A stretch of DNA of 64,000 nucleotides from Trichosphaerium sp. ATCC 40318 (lineage: Eukaryota; Discosea; Flabellinia; Trichosidae): NCBI GenBank assembly GCA_038496445.1, contig JALMLS010000204.1, forward strand, positions 248,001 through 312,000. The letters are read 5' to 3'. This document shows, piece after piece, positions 21,011 to 33,593 of the stretch. The position numbers and the translations under genes were made by a program. Under the pieces are notes generated by a model that saw nothing but the letters and a program-made list of their open reading frames with translations, made no database searches and was not told the origin of the DNA. The first letter of the stretch is position 1. Every line of letters starts with the position of its first letter.

Positions 21011-23147
21011 TTATGATCTTAACTCCTCTGGGTATGATGTATAAGCTACACATAAACTTCTTATATACCACAAGTCTTGAAATACACGATAACTTGCAGT
21101 TCTGTCCAAGTAACCAACACCTTTTGTTCAAAGTTAGAATTCTACTTCAAATTGAAGGAAAAAAAAAAGTTTACCTGAAGATCCGCCTGTGCCTATACGC
21201 CTTCCAATCATCATTTCTACCATACGTGAATGACGTTGTCTCCATATAGTAACACCTTGTTCCAGCTTTATAAATGCTTCTACAACCTCACATTGGTTAA
21301 GGTATTTATTATTCCATCGATAAGTCATTAAGAATAATGCTGTTGTTCTTGCATCTCCTAATAAATTCAACTGGTTCCCATTACTTCCTTTTATTGGTTC
21401 AGTGCTCCTCGTTATCATTAGCAACAGTACACAAGGAATAAAATACAAAAGAAATGAAAGAAAGGCAAGTGCTGTGTACCTGAAAAATTGTTTCAATGTT
21501 GTGAGTTGAGCTCTTGTATCGGCGTCACTTGCTGCAATATTCTTTATTTGCCTTTGAAGAAGTATTAATGGTTATAGTATATTACTATGATTTATTGGCA
21601 TGGTAATAAAATAGCGTACCGTCTAAGTAAGTCAAGTTGTTTTGACTTTAGTTTAGCGATTATTTTACAGAATGTTCCAAAATCTAAGGTTGTTACAGAT
21701 GGCGGTTGTACTCCAATATCAAGCTTTGCAAGAGCTACTCTTAGTGCTTTTGTTGGATTTGTTTCAAATCCTTTCTTATCTTCGTTGTAAATAGTATTCA
21801 AATGGCTTTAACAAAAACAAGTAAGAAGCGAGAACAAATCAAACAAAAAAAATAGAAAAAAATAAGAAAATATTGTTGGGTCTTTTGGTTTTCAAAGAAA
21901 ACTTTCTGTACGCACCCGCCGTCAATAAGACTTAATAAATCTTCTCTGTTTCTGAATATCTTTGTCTTGACAGCAAGTTGAGATAGCTTCTTTTCAAACT
22001 GGGCTTGTTTCTTCTCAAAGAAACATGCCATAAATTCTGATTTTTTAGGTATTTTAAGTTGAGCTAGCCAAGTGTATAGCGCTGTTTTTAAATTAGTTTC
22101 GCTCAATCTAGCATCTAGAATAGGTGAAAAATCTTCTCTAGGACAAGTGAAACTATCCCTATGAGCAAAAACAGTCAGACAACAATCAAATGAAAAAAAC
22201 CAAAAAAATTTGAAAAACACGATTTCTTAAATTTCTTGTTTGTATCAAAAAGTCATTCTCTACTCGTAGCACGCGCGTAAATATCAAGTGCTTGCGCGTA
22301 GACGAATTAATTCGTGTTGGCGTAAAGACGTTTAAAAGTACTTTCGAACCTGTAGTCATGTCCTGCACATTTAAATCGGCCTTTATCTTCAAGGCCAATT
22401 AAAATCTCAATTTCTCTCATCTGCAGTGATTGAAACCCTGATGCAGGTGATAATACCTCTCTGAATTCTAAAAAGTCGACAGGTTCCTACAAAAAAGACA
22501 AAGGAGTCAAGAAAATGATAAAACAAAAATACAGTTGAGATGACAAACAAAAAAAAATCTTTCGTTGGGATTTGTTTGCTCACCATCGTTTCCATTGCTA
22601 TAAACCCATTGGTTGCAATACGCATAATCTTATCAGCGCGTTTAACTCTGTGCGCAATAATTCTTAGTGCTTGACTGAGTGACAGCTTCGCTTCTTTGTC
22701 TTTTATTATGTTCACTTTCTTAGTTCTCGTAATTTTGACTTCATTCGTGTCAGCAGGTAGAGAGTTGATGCATAAGAGAGCATCACGAACCTACAAAAAA
22801 AAGAAAAATAAATAAAAAAAATCGTTGGTAGGAAAAGGCAAGAGTGCCCGCAATTGTTTTTATAAGCAATGCGCGTACCCAATCTAGTTCCCATAGTATT
22901 TGCTTGAACCAAACCTCAAAAGCTTGATGGACGACAATAAATACTACACAAGGTTAGATTAAAGGATTTAGGAGGTAATAACAGCGTACAATGTTCGTCG
23001 TGGTGATGTAAACCTTTGCCTGTACATAATCATTAGAGCGATATTTCTTGCGTATTGCGTACCTTCTCGGCCTGTTTGGAGTGATTTGAGCTCTTCTGGG
23101 TGTATGTAATTCCAATACCTACGCAAAACTGTAAATGTGCGTGTCAT
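21011..23147 (-). CDS. TDO2: tryptophan 2,3-dioxygenase
   Basis: TDO is a cytosolic haem enzyme that opens the indole ring of tryptophan to N-formylkynurenine, the first step of the kynurenine pathway. Spliced exons match in order: YWNYIHPEELKSLQTGREG, DEHLFIVVHQAFEVWFKQIL, DFLEFREVLSPASGFQSLQM (substrate-binding Arg and Ser-Gly-Phe), IWRQRHSRMVEMMIG with the proximal haem His, GTGGSSGVGYLDRT, and a tail ending YPEELRS. Length is close to the family norm of about 400 residues. The start used here (MTRTFTVLRRYWNY) is the nearest in-frame ATG. Coding-like sequence at 23213-23503 (MAYASAYSTQ...) may be an upstream exon, but I could not join it in frame. CSN6 starts divergently at 23564. Confidence 0.88.
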
Positions 23148-23563
23148 TTGCAACTGACGTACGTTACAGGATATGAATACTCGACAGAGCCAGTTTTGTT
23201 ACCGTCGGCCTCTTATTCACAGTAAGATACGCGTAGAACGACTAACGCACCTGTCATAACGCCCAAGCCAGTGTTGAGGTAATCAAGAACTCTGTCAGGA
23301 GCGGGTACAGCCGGTTTAACTGGGCATTTCGCCTCTCCATTCTCCTTAGTATCCTGCGTACTGTAAGCGCTAGCGTAAGCCATAGACCATAATTCAACTG
23401 ACCTGCATTTTGTAGACGTTGTATGATCGCTACTTTCGTTGTTTAACTCAAGTGTCAATGTGCCTTTGCAAACTGTTAAATGAAACGCAGGAAAAAGCGT
23501 CACAACAATTCGCGTATTGTCAAGGCGGCGTTTTTTTTAGACTAGTGTTAACGCCCAAACAAC

Positions 23564-25017
23564 ATGAGCTCTAAAACAAAGAAGGAGAAGAAGTCCAGCA
23601 AGAAGGACAAAAAACGCAGTAAAGATAAAAGCAAAAGCACTGAACCGTCTAAAGACAAGTCTGACGACTCAACCCAATTACAAGACGAGCGTGGTGGTTC
23701 ATTGGATGTTTTCTTGCACCCTCTAGTCCTTGTTGCGATCAGCGACCACTACACAAGAGAGAAGGTTCGTAAAAAGATAGAGAAGCCTAGAGCTGTTGGC
23801 GCATTGTTGGGCGTTCAAACTGGACGTAAAGTGGAGGTAAAAACCTGCTATGAGTTGGTTTGTACTCTAGTAGACGGTAAATGGATTATTGACACCGAAT
23901 ACCTCAACACAAAAACAGAACAGAGTACGTGAATATCATTTGCGCCGTTCAGTAAATTAAAAAACTCTCTAACGCGTTATTACAGTCAAGGAGGTGTTTA
24001 AGACGTATGATTTCTTGGGTTGGTATTCAACAGGTGATGCTCTGCTCCCTGAGGATATTGAGATCCAAAAACAAGTACAAGCCCCTTCCTATGTTCTAAA
24101 TATACTAATAAGAGCGCCAGTTGTTGGAATTGAATGAAAATCCTTTGTACCTATTGCTTGGAACAAATATCGCTATGAATGCTCGGGAAATCCCTCTCAA
24201 GATTTACGAGAGTCAAATTAAGTTTGTTAACGACGCTGCTGTGCAAGTACGTAAATTGAGGGTCTTTAATTTTTTTTTCTTCACTGACAAGCGCCATTGG
24301 GTTTAATCAACGCGATTGCGTTGTATTAACCATCAAAAACCAACAAAAAAAACCGTTTAGTTGAAAAACCAGTTGTCGCTTTCATTTTTCTCTTCAAGCA
24401 TTTTTAACTCACCTCCGCCACTAGACTTTTGTTTCAACTGGTTATAAAATCGACACTGGTTCAGCGGAAGGTGTTGCTGTTGATCACGTCGCAAATGCTC
24501 GTGGTACAGAAAGTACAGCGTCTAGATTGACCCTTCACTTGTCTGCTTTGCAAAGCGCTGTTGAAATGTTACATATACGTATTCAAGCTATTGTGCGTTA
24601 TATTAAAGCTGCTCAAGCAGGAGGAGCGAAGGTACAGTAGTAATTTTGTTTGATTTCGTTAAACGTCTTTAATTATTTGTTTAGTTTGATCATACACTCA
24701 TACGTCAAGTGTCAGGGTATGTTACTTTTTTTTTCTTAGTTTAGTTAGTGCGCAATAGTGTATTTAATATTCTTGTAGAATTTGCAACATGCTTCCTGCT
24801 ATAGATAGCGCTGAAATTGGACAAGATTTCGTTAATGTATGTTTTTTATCTTTTTAGGTTTTTTTTTATGTTTACTTATTGTTTTTAGGAATACTCTGAT
24901 GCCTTGCTCGTTACTTACCTAGCCTCCATGACTAACACATCTAACACTTTGAATGAATTGATTGACAAATTTAATGTCACTTATGATAGACATAACAGAA
25001 GAAGAGGCTATTGGTAA
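23564..25017 (+). CDS. CSN6: COP9 signalosome subunit 6
   Basis: CSN6 is the MPN(-) partner of CSN5 in the COP9 signalosome, which removes NEDD8 from cullins. A 45-residue Lys/Ser-rich N-terminal extension (KTKKEKKSSKKDKKRSKDK) precedes the MPN domain: HPLVLVAISDHYTREKVRKK, AVGALLGVQTGRKVEVKTCY, IIDTEYLNTKTEQ, FLGWYSTGDALLPEDIEIQK. The zinc-binding JAMM His/Asp set is not evident, as expected for CSN6. The C-terminal helices follow (VDHVANARGTESTASRLTLH, LTYLASMTNTSNTLNELIDK-like segment, then FNVTYDRHNRRRGYW), ending like animal CSN6 (RRMRGLFF). Six or seven short introns interrupt it. The F-box-like family nearby could be clients of cullin ligases regulated by this complex, but that link is speculative. 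Confidence 0.92.
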
Positions 25018-25205
25018 AACAAAAGGCTTTTTTGATTACAACTTGAAATAAGTTGTTTTGGTTTGAAATAACCCCCAAATTGGTTTGGTAATGCGCCTGC
25101 CTGCCAACCAAAGAAAAAAAATAAACTGAACTATGATGGCCTTTTATTCAATCATGTGTATAAGAATTTTTTTTGTTGTTCTCGATTCTCACGGTGTTGA
25201 AGTTT

Positions 25206-25968
25206 TCAATTCATTCCAGGCATTTGGACGTTATCAAAATTCAAGTTTGGATTTTGAGCCTTGAGCTTGTTAAGCATCTCCATGTTTTTCAATTGGTCTG
25301 ACGTTGGTTTACCCATTTGTTTTTGTCTTTGGTCGAACTAAACTCGGTGTTAGTACGGAGTTAAACATTTATGAAATGTAACAGTTGTCGATGAAAGTAG
25401 ATACAAGTATCGTTGTACTATTGACTTGCCATCATTTTTTCTACCATTGCGCGTGATTCTCCATCCAAGTCACCTAGTTTAGAGGACTCTGGCTCAATTT
25501 TTGTAGTGTCAACTTCTGGGTCACCAACGCATACACAGGCCCACCATTCCATTTGGTTGACTTTGAAGAGTTCGATTACTAACGATACTTGGTCCTACGT
25601 TGACAATTATTTGTAAATTGCATGTTGTTGCTGACTATTTATTACATACCTCGATATACCACTGTGTGTCGCCTGTACGAATTGCTTTATGTAAATCGCC
25701 CTTATACCATTATTAGTCTTAAATACGTCAAAGCAGAAACGTACATCCACTATGCATTCGGTTTCGCCTCTTTTCTTAACTTTAATGTGGTTTTTTGTAA
25801 TTTGTATGTCCATTTGCTTGCCACGCGTAGCTTCTTTCAAGTCTATTGTCAACGTTACTTCCTTTAGTGTTTGGTTCCATTTGTATGGAAGTGAGCCATT
25901 GTTAGCGCCTGTGCATCATTAGGGTCTGACGTATGATATGAAAAAGTACCTTCTCTTGTTTCCGCCAT
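25206..25968 (-). CDS. NUDC: NudC nuclear migration protein
   Basis: NudC is a CS-domain cochaperone of Hsp90 that stabilises LIS1 and the dynein complex. Exons give MAETREG, then [59 protein letters not shown] (CS domain), [60 protein letters not shown], and a tail [16 protein letters not shown]. This is the NudC C-terminal half almost motif for motif. The long N-terminal region of animal NudC is absent, so this is a short form like fungal NudC. The intron at 25338-25429 begins GCAAGT (GC-AG). Dynein intermediate chain at 34.9 kb is a functional partner. Start 25968 is 99 bp from the DENND6 start. Confidence 0.92.
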
Positions 25969-26067
25969 AGTGTTGAGATAAGATATGTACTAAGTCAGAC
26001 GAGGACTTTTGTACCAGTCAAGATATTTTCAAATCTATTTTCTCATAGCTGTGGGCCTCCGAGAACG

Positions 26068-28394
26068 ATGGCCACAGTTAGTACTATCCCAAATGAAGCA
26101 CTAATTACTGATTGGATAACATGCTTTGCTGTCGTCACGTTTGATCTTGAATTTGGGCAGAGTACGCGCTTTATGTTATCAATTTCGCGTTAACTTTAAT
26201 TTAGAACTCGAGGTAATGTTACCGTCTCGTAAATTTACACAAGAGGAAGTTACCAATATGTGCGTTTGATTTCTAGCGTTATTTCGCGATTACTTGGGAT
26301 AAAACTCCCTACCACCTATTTTACTTCCAAAAGTGTACAACACCGTTACTGTACCTTATACATGCTATTAGATGCTTCTTATCTTTTCCGGACACTACTA
26401 GTACGATTGGAGACACTATATACACATTTCGCATACGGCGAACAAGAGCACGTACGTGTACAACGTTTCTGAATAAAACTGGCAATACCAGAATGTTGTA
26501 CAACGTTTTCCAACATCATAAAACTTATTACCTCATCTCTAGCACGTAGAAAACGCGATAGATTCCTATACGGGTATGTTTTCTTTCGACAAGCAAAGGA
26601 TGCATCCATTTCCCGAGGATATCTACAAAAATCGGTTGTATTAATATCAAAGTACCCTTACGTTGCTCTATACAAAACGGTACGCAATGGTTATCAAGAG
26701 AAATCCCTCAGCGTTCAGTTTGAGCATCGAAAAGCGGTAAAAACTAAAACTAAAAATTAGGTTGTTGAAGTTGTTGGAAGGAAGTTTTTTGAGTTTGGCG
26801 CAGAAACGTTAACTTCAGGAATGAAGCAAGTATGTGAATGGCCGAAAAGAAAAGCTGGTGAACAGTTATCATTATCTGTACTGGTAAGTTTTTTGTAGAC
26901 AGTACAGCTCGTATTGGAGTTTTTTCTTCATACTGACATTTTGACACTTTGACGTTTTCTTTTTCATTTTCTTTGTTTGTCTTATACCTATTTGTAGGGC
27001 ACAACAGTTGATTTTCATGTACCTCACTCTAGTGGTATAGCTATTGTTCATAACGATGGTGCTGATGCGAAGGATCAGCTTATTTCTAATATGGCAGCAA
27101 TTAATTTGTATAAACTTTTTGGGTTTTGTGTTAATAAGTTGTGGATGATTTGGGAGATGGTACTACTTGGTCATCCTATTATGGTTGTTGCACAAGAACC
27201 TACTGTTACAGCAGACGCAGTTTTAGCACTTGTATCAATGATATCGCCAGTAGAATACAGGCAAGCCTTTTTTTTTTCTTTGTTGTCTAAGACCTAAAAT
27301 CTAACTTCTCTTAGCGGTGATTTCCGTCCTTACTTCACTATACATGATCCAGATTTTAAAGAATACACTCAAATTGGTAACCCACCAGCTAATTTAATCT
27401 TGGGTGTCACAAACCCTTTTTTCCTAAAAGCACTTGAGCACTGGCCGCATGTTATAACAATTGGTACCAAGTATGTTTTTTTTTCGTTGTCGAAAGATTC
27501 CCTCTGTGTCATCACGTGATAAATGATTATTGATTTCTTCATAGGTCTGTATCACATATTTCAAAAGGCGGTAAAGGTAGATCAATTAAAGTAACAGATG
27601 GGATAAAGAGTGAAGTTAAAACGAAATTCAAACCTTTTTTTTCACCTGATAAACAAATCCTTAAACAGCTCATAAAAAAGAACCCAGATTCACCTATTAC
27701 AGGTATGTATTTATTTTATTTTCTCATTTATATTATAATATAAACACGTGCTAACTTTTGAAATAAAAAGCTGCTGTAAACAATGAGCTATTGCGCCGGC
27801 ATTTCATCAGAATGACACGTAATTTTATGCTTCCTTTGGAAAAATATATTGAAACACTTGTACCTAAAACATTGACGATACATGGTAATGTACCAAAACT
27901 AAGACCTTTCAGAGAGGCAACATTTATAGCATACTTGATAAAAATGGGTACGCAACATACCTTCTAAGCATCTCAACAAAGAGTGACTAAAACATTTTCT
28001 GAAACAAAAAAGAAAATCTAAGAAAATAATAGGAAAAGCGTCAAAAGAACTTGAGTTGTATCGTGCTTTTATCCGAACACCAAACTTTGTTTGGTGGTTC
28101 CGTGCGAAGAAGAAGGTTGAGTATCATAACTTATACCACAGATATTATAATATGCTTCAAAAGAGGGATGTTATAAAAGCATTCACATCAGAAGTTGAAT
28201 CTGTTGATATGTACCTAAGACTCAAGTCTTTGGTTGAAGCAAAACCACTCATGTTACCTGATGATCTTGTACCAAAGATTAGAGATATGATGGTAAAACT
28301 TGTTGCATCATTACCCGATGATCTTAAGGTATCTGTTTTACAGAACTTGGAAGCAAAAGATAGTACAAGCGAAGAAGGTGAAAGTGTAAAATAG
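26068..28394 (+). CDS. DENND6: DENN-domain Rab GEF, DENND6 family
   Basis: DENND6 proteins are guanine nucleotide exchange factors for Rab14 in endosome recycling. The start [20 protein letters not shown] leads to [11 protein letters not shown], the uDENN opening of DENND6. Later blocks are [130 protein letters not shown] and [16 protein letters not shown], all in the family's order. About eleven short introns. The acidic C-terminus ends EEGESVK. Most exon joins restore family motifs, so the model is good; the exon around 26470-26530 is least certain. Confidence 0.92.
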
Positions 28395-28570
28395 TCATAG
28401 TAGAAATAATCAAAAAATCAAAAAAAGTTATTAACTTCGAGAACTTGTTCTCTTCACATTTTATTTATAAATAGTCATACTCAAGTACATTTCAATTGAA
28501 ACTTGCATTAGAATAACAACAAACGACATTTGTACGAGATTTTCCAAGTGGTGGGTCATGGTCTCAAGTT

Positions 28571-29612
28571 TTATTTCTTTAAACCAGGGTACTTATCACC
28601 ACTTGTTTCTTTGTACCAAGAATCGAATCCTTGCCTAGCACGTTCCTTAATCTTCTTATTAAACTCCACCCATAAATACTCTTTTATAATATCCTTATAC
28701 TCGTCCTCAAAGTCTGCATCAAGCTCTTTTGTGAGCTTTCCTTTGTCCACGTGATAATTTGTGTATTGCAATGTATCATTTTCTTTTGAGTGTTGTACAG
28801 CCTTTTGAAATCTACCAGGTACATCAAATTGAGATCCTAGGTAGTCCAGAAAGTCATCTGCAGTGGTATTCGGTTTTGAACCTTTTTTAACTTGTTGTCG
28901 TTCTTTGAACACAGTGCAAACCATTTTTTGTTTTGTGGGAACAATTTTTCCGTTTTTAGTAAATGAGTGATGTTTCAAAACGACACCCTCAGGAGATCCT
29001 CCCAAGTGAGATTTCAACTCTCCAGCTTCCATTGAAGCTATCATTTCGGCACACTTCTCGAATGGGTTGGCTGTTTCGTCGGTATTTTCAAAAAGAAGTG
29101 GAACTGATTCTAAACCAGTTCTTACGGCTTCTTGAGACATTTCTTGTGCTGACAGGTACTTTTTATCTTTAATGTGGTACAAGTCGTAAAGGATGAAATA
29201 ATACTTTGGCATTCGCTCATACGTCACCACATTATGCCTGAGGGAACCTACAGCCTCACCGTGGTATCTGAAATCCTCAGAAAAAATGTCTAGGACAGTT
29301 AACAATAGAATGTGCGTCAAATCGTACCTTTTATAGCTGATAGCATGCTTATTGTCTTTTCAAACATATTTAGATGCGTTTTAATCGGTTTCCGTTTGTT
29401 GTAGAAGGTAATTTCGCCATCTTTTACTCCGAAAGAGAACTGGCTTCCGTCTATCTTTTCTTGAACGTACCTGAGAGGAAAAGGTTAGGCTGTAACGTCG
29501 GAGTCTAGTTTTGCTTTGAAAGGTCAAAAACATCGATTGTTTACCATTTACTGTTAGGACCGCTCCAATCTCTCTTTGATTCTGCCAAATGAGGTATCTT
29601 TGGGTAGTTCAT
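28571..29612 (-). CDS. RNA ligase, Rnl2-like nucleotidyltransferase
   Basis: This is a covalent nucleotidyltransferase of the RNA_ligase family, which joins or repairs RNA ends through an enzyme-AMP intermediate. Three exons give about 310 residues. Motif I is YVQEKIDGSQFSFG with nucleophile Lys in K-x-DG. Motif III is FRYHGEAVGSLRHN...YYFILYDLY, motif IV is SPEGVVLKHHS and motif V lies around KMVCTVFKERQQ. The Lys-rich C-terminal third (DDFLDYLGSQFD, then EYLWVEFNKKIKERARQGFD) has no recognised domain. There is no signal or targeting peptide. Such ligases are common in phages, giant viruses and scattered protists, and their physiological role in eukaryotes is poorly known. Introns and base composition match the neighbours, so it is resident rather than contaminant. 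It is convergent with DENND6. Confidence 0.82.
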
Positions 29613-30137
29613 TGCGCTGGTAATGTGTATTTTGTTGATTTTGATGCTATTTTTGACAAAATGTTGTGTTTCGTTTGTTGAATGTATTTAACGCTAAGTT
29701 CGAACAATAAGTGAATATGGCACATCTTAAAGTACAAGTCTTTATTGCTTACTTCTTCTAATGTATTATGAGAACATTCTCATTCACACAGAACAAGTGT
29801 AAGTAACCATAGTACACAACTATTTGCTTCACAAAAATATTATACACGTGATAATATACATAAGTCACTGACAAATAACTAATTTTATCTTTGGCAATGA
29901 TAAGATTATCTTAACGTCATTTTGTGGTATTGAATCAATTGTCTGTGTTGTATTAGTGTTGTGGTTATTTGTTGCGTTCAACTTTAAAAAAAGTACTAAC
30001 AGGTCAAACGATGTCTCTACTCTTTGTTGTTTAGAATCAATTGTACAATGACCGTACAAGATGATTTCAAAGTATGAACATAGTAATAGTTCAAACTAAT
30101 TTGATTTATTTGGACAAATTGTGGTGAAGGTTTTTGT
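29613..30137. other. intergenic region, no gene seen
   Basis: This lies between the RNA ligase start and the S28 peptidase stop, both on the minus strand. It is AT-rich, with a CACGTG at about 29845 (TACACGTGATA). Short open frames here are not supported: the peptidase C-terminus is better explained by a frame that ends at 30138. Confidence 0.45.
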
Positions 30138-32338
30138 TCAGTTGATGGAAGCTGTGGTTCCAAAATAATCTGCAATCCATCCTCCGATAATCTTATCTTC
30201 TTGTTCCCTTTACACAATGTCAATAAAAAATGGGCTTGTGTTTGTAATGGTACAAAAAAAAAAGTTACCTTGCTTCTTTGACATAGATAGGATCAGCAGG
30301 GTTAGGTCCACGCAAGTCGAGATGGTGAGCAGCCTCAGGTATAAGTATAGCAGGTAGAGAAGGCTTGATTGTGTGCAATACACCAGAAGAATGCCAAGGA
30401 TCAAGCATTCCATTAGAGAAGATAATATTAGATGCACTCTTTAGCGCTTCGAATCCACCCCCTTTTTCTCATTAATAAAAACAAAACACTGTGGTGTAGA
30501 CGTACAGTGTATGCGAGACCAAGCTGGGTTAAGTGTAACGCCAAACTGCTCCTTACAGCTAGCAATATCGGTAGCTGGGTCGTACTTTGTGTAAGGGAAC
30601 ATACCGCTAAATACAAGTGTTGGTAAAAAGCAAGTTTCAGACTCAAAATTATTAATACAGTAATTTTTTTTTCACTTTCGGGTGAGTTCGTACGTGTTGG
30701 CGTTAGGTAAGTATACTTGTGTACAAGCGAGATAAGGCCATGCAGGACCTGATGCAAAACTTGGTACATCACTAAAAATGAGTATAAGTGAGGTAACACA
30801 ACAACATGTTTCTTCAACAACAAAATTATTAGTCCCCAAAAACCGGCACGCACGTTGTTGGATTGTAGCATTGGAATGATCCAGTATCATTATAAATAGT
30901 TCCCATAGCATATCCCAATGAATCAAGCTAATAATTAGTAAGTTAAATCCAACAATCTTCGGAAGAGACTTTTGATTAAATTTCGTACAGGATCAGAAGT
31001 CTTCAAGATTCTGTTGCATGTGATATTGACAGGGTACCCAGGTAATTTCACACCATAGTCTGTAGGATAAGGGTAATCAAGCATAGCTTGATTAACAAGA
31101 CCTCCAGCAATCCAATCAACAACCTGTAAACAAAAAAAAGTTAGAAAAAAACGAGATGCCATTGAAGGTCCTACGTACAGCAAGTGCTGCGGCTTCATCC
31201 TTTAGAGGACTACATAACTTCAACTTGCTGACAATAGTAGAGCGGCCTGAATCAGTGCTTGCTAGGGTAGTCATGGTCGTCATAGCTTGCTTTAGTGCTA
31301 CATCACAGTTTGGTGCAGCTTGTCTATAAGTATCCGTGGTAGACTCAGCAAAAGCATAAGGTGATACACCTAAAATGCTTAATTAGTTGAAAATATTTTT
31401 TGTTGTTTGCTCTTTATTTTGGTTACCTGTTCCTGCAAAAGCGAATGGAGCTGATCCAGCTAACCCACCAATTGTAAGTTGAGGGTATTTCAATCTTTTA
31501 TAAGAGTCAGACGGGATACGCAAGATGTTTGTTTGAAAAGTTGTTTTTGCTGTTTTTTTTCCCCCCTACCTGAACCATGTTGTGAGCATTCCTCCGTAAG
31601 AGCCACCAAAGGCCACTACTGGGCAATTAGCTGCTCCAGGGATTGTCTCTTTCAAGTGTGGAATTAGAATAGCGTAGTCTGCGAGCGCTTGATCTGAAAT
31701 AGCGTGAGTTAGTTGATATTGGAGTTTGACTTTATCATAATGTCTTGGCGCGTTGCGCGTACCTGCTGATAGGTATCCAATGTTTTCGCGAGTGAATGAC
31801 GCATTACCAAAAGGTAAACTCTCACCGAAATATCTGTGTTCAGCAAAGACTAGGAGGCCACCGTATTTAGGAGCAAGTACCTATTCGTCAAACACGTCAA
31901 TTTTGGCGTACAAGAAGCGTAAAACAGAAAAGTATCACAAATTACATGGAATGTTCCGTAACGGCGAAATAAAGATACGTACTTGCGTAAAAAGGCCGCT
32001 TGCAGTGTAATAATCAGTTACAGGCGATTCGTTACCAGTATAAAAGAAAATAGGTCCTTTACAACCATTTGGGTACGCTTTTCCATGTTAATAGGCGTAA
32101 TAGACGCTAACCGTACACTTTGTTCCCCAGTATTTGTCAGCGTACAAGTATCTCTGTTGATACGTTCCCTGTGTTTGCTGGTTGAAGTTATCTACACAAT
32201 ACGTCAGTAAAAAACAAACACAATGGAATTACCAAGCAGCTGGGTGAAATACTTGGTAGTGTATGGAGGTGGTGGGTCTACAGATAGTACAGACGCCAAA
32301 AAGAATACCAGCGTAATCGCTAGTAGCAGCCGTGTCAT
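30138..32338 (-). CDS. secreted serine carboxypeptidase, S28 family (PRCP/DPP7-like)
   Basis: S28 enzymes (lysosomal Pro-X carboxypeptidase and dipeptidyl peptidase 7) cleave next to proline in lysosomes or outside the cell. The first 20 residues (MTRLLLAITLVFFLASVLSV) form a signal peptide. Following exons give QRYLYADKYWGTK, GPIFFYTGNE, YGGLLVFAEHRYFGESLPFG, the nucleophile motif VAFGGSYGGML (Ser in GxSxG-like GGSYGG), LKYPQLTIGGLAGSAPF, and near the end SNGMLDPWHSSG (Asp) and EAAHHLDLRGPNPADP (His), so the triad is intact. The last exon ends GGWIADYFGTTASIN. About ten introns. The catalytic residues all in place suggest an active enzyme. It diverges from the membrane enzyme gene at 32674. 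Confidence 0.88.
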
Positions 32339-32673
32339 TGGTGCAGAAAAATTAACCAACTTAATCTGTTTTAAGTCAACGACATGGCGTCAAAATGGCC
32401 GTAGCACCAATGGTATTGCGTGATAACAATGGCTGAGGTGCTTATGCATGTCTGGGCATGCAAAAGAATGTTTTCTACGCTCAGAAATACAGCGTAAACG
32501 TCGTAATTTTTAATTTGCCGATCTCGGCGTAAAATCGGTTGAATCCAACTTGGTTTGTGTTAATATGTTCTTTGAGGTATCTTGAACGTAGCAGGAGCTA
32601 GATAAATAGGTTTAGTTGAAAGCTGCCTTATCTTCGCCGTTAACTTATTCGTATTCAAAAAATAACAAACAAC
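32339..32673. other. divergent promoter region
   Basis: These 335 bp lie between the starts of the S28 peptidase (-) and the DUF1295 membrane protein (+). I see no coding frame and no recognisable promoter element beyond general AT-richness. Confidence 0.4.
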
Positions 32674-33593
32674 ATGAACAGAGGAAGCAGAGAACCGAGT
32701 ATACTACCTAAAACAGTACTTACTTTATCAACGTGGGCAAGTGTTTGTGTGACAGGATACCTTACATTTGATTCTGGCTGTTTTTCTATCAGGGATGTAG
32801 TATTAATACAATGCGCTAGTACGGTGGCGTTGCGAACTACAATTGCTATTTGGTACGTTAGATAAAGATATCTTTTCGCTTGTCTTCTTCTTAGCGTTCC
32901 TTAGGGTACTGTTCAAGAGAGCAGTGACGTGGGAAGAGAGTATATCTGTTAGTTTTTTTATAAACTTTAATTTGGGATTAATAGCGTATATGGGCTCTCA
33001 AGGACCAGCATTTGGACTCGTTGACGTTGGATTTCTAGCCATGTATTTGTTTGGGTCGTATTTAAACACGTACAGTGAGTTTCAGCGTATGATATGGAAG
33101 TTTGATCCTAAGAACAAGGTAATTTATGTGGCTCAGATTTTGTGTTGTCCACTTTTTTTTTGTACACGTGTACGTAAACGACTTTTTTCAACTAACAAAA
33201 CACTCGTAGGGTAAATTGTATGTTGAAGGATTATTTGCTTATAGCAGACATATTAACTACTTTGGTGATATTGTGTTGTACACAGGTGCGTCTATTGGTT
33301 ATCTTTTTTTTTCTTTTTTTTTTCATTTCAAAAACATAATGACACAAAGCTCACATAAAGATAATAACGTCCTATTCTTGAATGCTATTTTTTGTACAAG
33401 TTCAAACCTAACAATTCTATGTACAGGTTACGCTCTACTCTCTCGTAATTGGGTTTCTCTTGTAGTACCTCTTATTATGTATCTTGGATTTAAGTTTATG
33501 CATATTCCGGACTTGGAAAAATACCTTACAAAATATGGGGACGACTTTGAAGAGTATAAAAAGAACGTCAGCTCTTTAATACCTTTCATTTAG
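32674..33593 (+). CDS. DUF1295/steroid 5-alpha-reductase-like membrane protein
   Basis: A polytopic membrane protein of about 250 residues in four or five exons. Hydrophobic segments include LPKTVLTLSTWASVCVTGYL, SVSFFINFNLGLIAYMGSQG and VGFLAMYLFGSYLNT. The C-terminal part carries the family signature: EFQRMIWKFDPKNKGKLYVE, GLFAYSRHINYFGDIVLYTG, YALLSRNWVSLVVP, and a tail FMHIPDLEKYLTKYGDDFEE. In DUF1295 and sterol-reductase-type proteins the SRHxNYFGd region binds NADPH and is near the active site. The substrate is unknown: sterols or other lipids by family analogy. An alternative acceptor lies 13 nt upstream of the one used at about 32898. Confidence 0.75.

Noticed and set aside
29865-30223. 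Extra C-terminal exons or a small gene downstream of the S28 peptidase
   Set aside because: A different frame gives the expected peptidase tail (IIGGWIADYF) ending at 30138; the remaining frames look random.
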